A stretch of 6,514 bases of DNA from CAYLLN01 sp036496265 (lineage in GTDB: Bacteria > Planctomycetota > Planctomycetia > Pirellulales > Pirellulaceae): assembly GCA_036496265.1 (NCBI GenBank), contig DASXLL010000195.1:1-6514 (forward strand), in the 5' to 3' direction. The notes beneath the pieces were generated by a model, which was given only the letters and a program-made list of their open reading frames with translations, made no database searches and was not told the DNA's origin. Position 1 is the stretch's first letter. The number at the start of each line of letters is the position of its first letter. A program made the position numbers and the translations under genes. This document shows, in pieces, positions 5,958 through 6,514 of the stretch.

Positions 5958-6514
5958 AGTCGAGTTTGGGCCAGCCGCCGACGTCGTTTTGGCTTTTTAC
6001 GATTTGCCCGAAGCGGCGGTTGCGGACGTCGGCCAAGATGCGCTGGTCCACGGCGTCGCGGACGCGGCTCGCGCCGGCCTCTTTGATGACTCGCTCGTAG
6101 GCGGCTGGGGCCGGTTCGGTGGTGACGGGAATCGGCGCATGAAAAAGCGGTTGCGAAGCTATCTGCCGCTGCACATCGGGCGCGGCCGCTCGAATCGGCT
6201 GTTTGGCTTCGGTGAAAGCGACGGCGAGATCGTCGTGCTGGCCGCTCGGCCGATGGGGACCGATGTTGCCCGCCGCATAGACTTGCAGCGGCTCGATCAC
6301 GCCGTGTTTTAGCACGGCTTCGATTTCCGGCTGGCGGTCGTCGCGGTTCAGATAATAGTTGTTCAAAAACTGAAACTGAAACTTCGTTCCGACGGCGTCT
6401 TCCGGATGATTTTCGATGCCGGTCGTGTAGCGCGAACCGGATCGCTCGTAGTCAAAGAGCACGTTGTTGATGGCCTCCATCTGGATGTCGTAACCGAGGT
6501 TTCGGCGGACATCG
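5956..6514 (-). CDS. pectate-lyase-like protein, C-terminal part
   Basis: The frame is open from the right edge (first whole codon 6513-6511) to TGA 5958-5956, showing 185 residues. The Met at 6480 is internal, because the frame continues upstream as DVRRNLGYDIQ. EAINNVLFDYERSG and FLNNYYLNRD resemble the NNV and GNYY turns of right-handed beta-helix polysaccharide lyases. The end, with VTTEPAPAAYERVIKEAGA, RDAVDQRILADVRNR and SQNDVGGWP, matches the tail I know from planctomycete and verrucomicrobial pectate lyase-type proteins. The family is secreted and cleaves uronic-acid polysaccharides by beta-elimination. The catalytic part and any signal peptide lie outside the window, so activity cannot be judged. 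The gene is convergent with the 128-residue protein gene. Confidence 0.72.
   Translation of the reverse strand, partial: DVRRNLGYDIQMEAINNVLFDYERSGSRYTTGIENHPEDAVGTKFQFQFLNNYYLNRDDRQPEIEAVLKHGVIEPLQVYAAGNIGPHRPSGQHDDLAVAFTEAKQPIRAAAPDVQRQIASQPLFHAPIPVTTEPAPAAYERVIKEAGASRVRDAVDQRILADVRNRRFGQIVKSQNDVGGWPKLD

Overview
The window looks like a piece of a Planctomycetes chromosome, most likely Pirellulales. The main evidence is a tail-to-head pair of planctomycete-type secreted proteins: a PSCyt1/DUF1549/DUF1553 cytochrome-like protein and a Tat-exported DUF1501 protein. Supporting signs are an NPYQTP-type N-terminus on the leftmost gene, few Shine-Dalgarno sequences, high GC, and short low-complexity repeats of a kind common in these genomes lying inside coding sequence. 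The lineage is inferred from protein families, not from a marker gene.

Layout, left to right. 1-181: no confident gene; a truncated gene may run off the left edge. 182-819 (-): a zinc-ribbon plus one-transmembrane-helix protein whose first 40 codons are separated from the rest by an apparent single-base deletion near 795-797. 900-2420 (-): DUF1501 protein. 2434-5151 (-): 905-residue PSCyt1-DUF1549-coiled coil-DUF1553 protein. These two are 13 bases apart and almost certainly form an operon read leftwards, with a candidate promoter near 5214-5244. 5370-5756 (+): a small cytoplasmic-looking protein I do not recognise, with a good ribosome binding site and a strong intrinsic terminator at 5819-5856. 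5956-6514 (-): the C-terminal part of a pectate-lyase-like protein that enters from the right edge.

How they may work together. The 905-residue protein and the DUF1501 protein are a recurrent pair in Planctomycetes, exported by Sec and Tat respectively. Their biochemical role is not established, although such pairs are often found near sulfatases and polysaccharide-degrading enzymes. The nearby pectate-lyase-like gene fits that setting, but it is separated from the operon by the small plus-strand gene.

I see no tRNA, rRNA, CRISPR array, transposase or phage gene, and no convincing new multi-gene system. The observations most worth a second look are the apparent frameshift in the zinc-ribbon gene and two short-period repeat blocks (7-base and 8-base units) inside the two operon genes. 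One of these adds about 20 residues to a conserved domain; the other makes the DUF1501 start uncertain.
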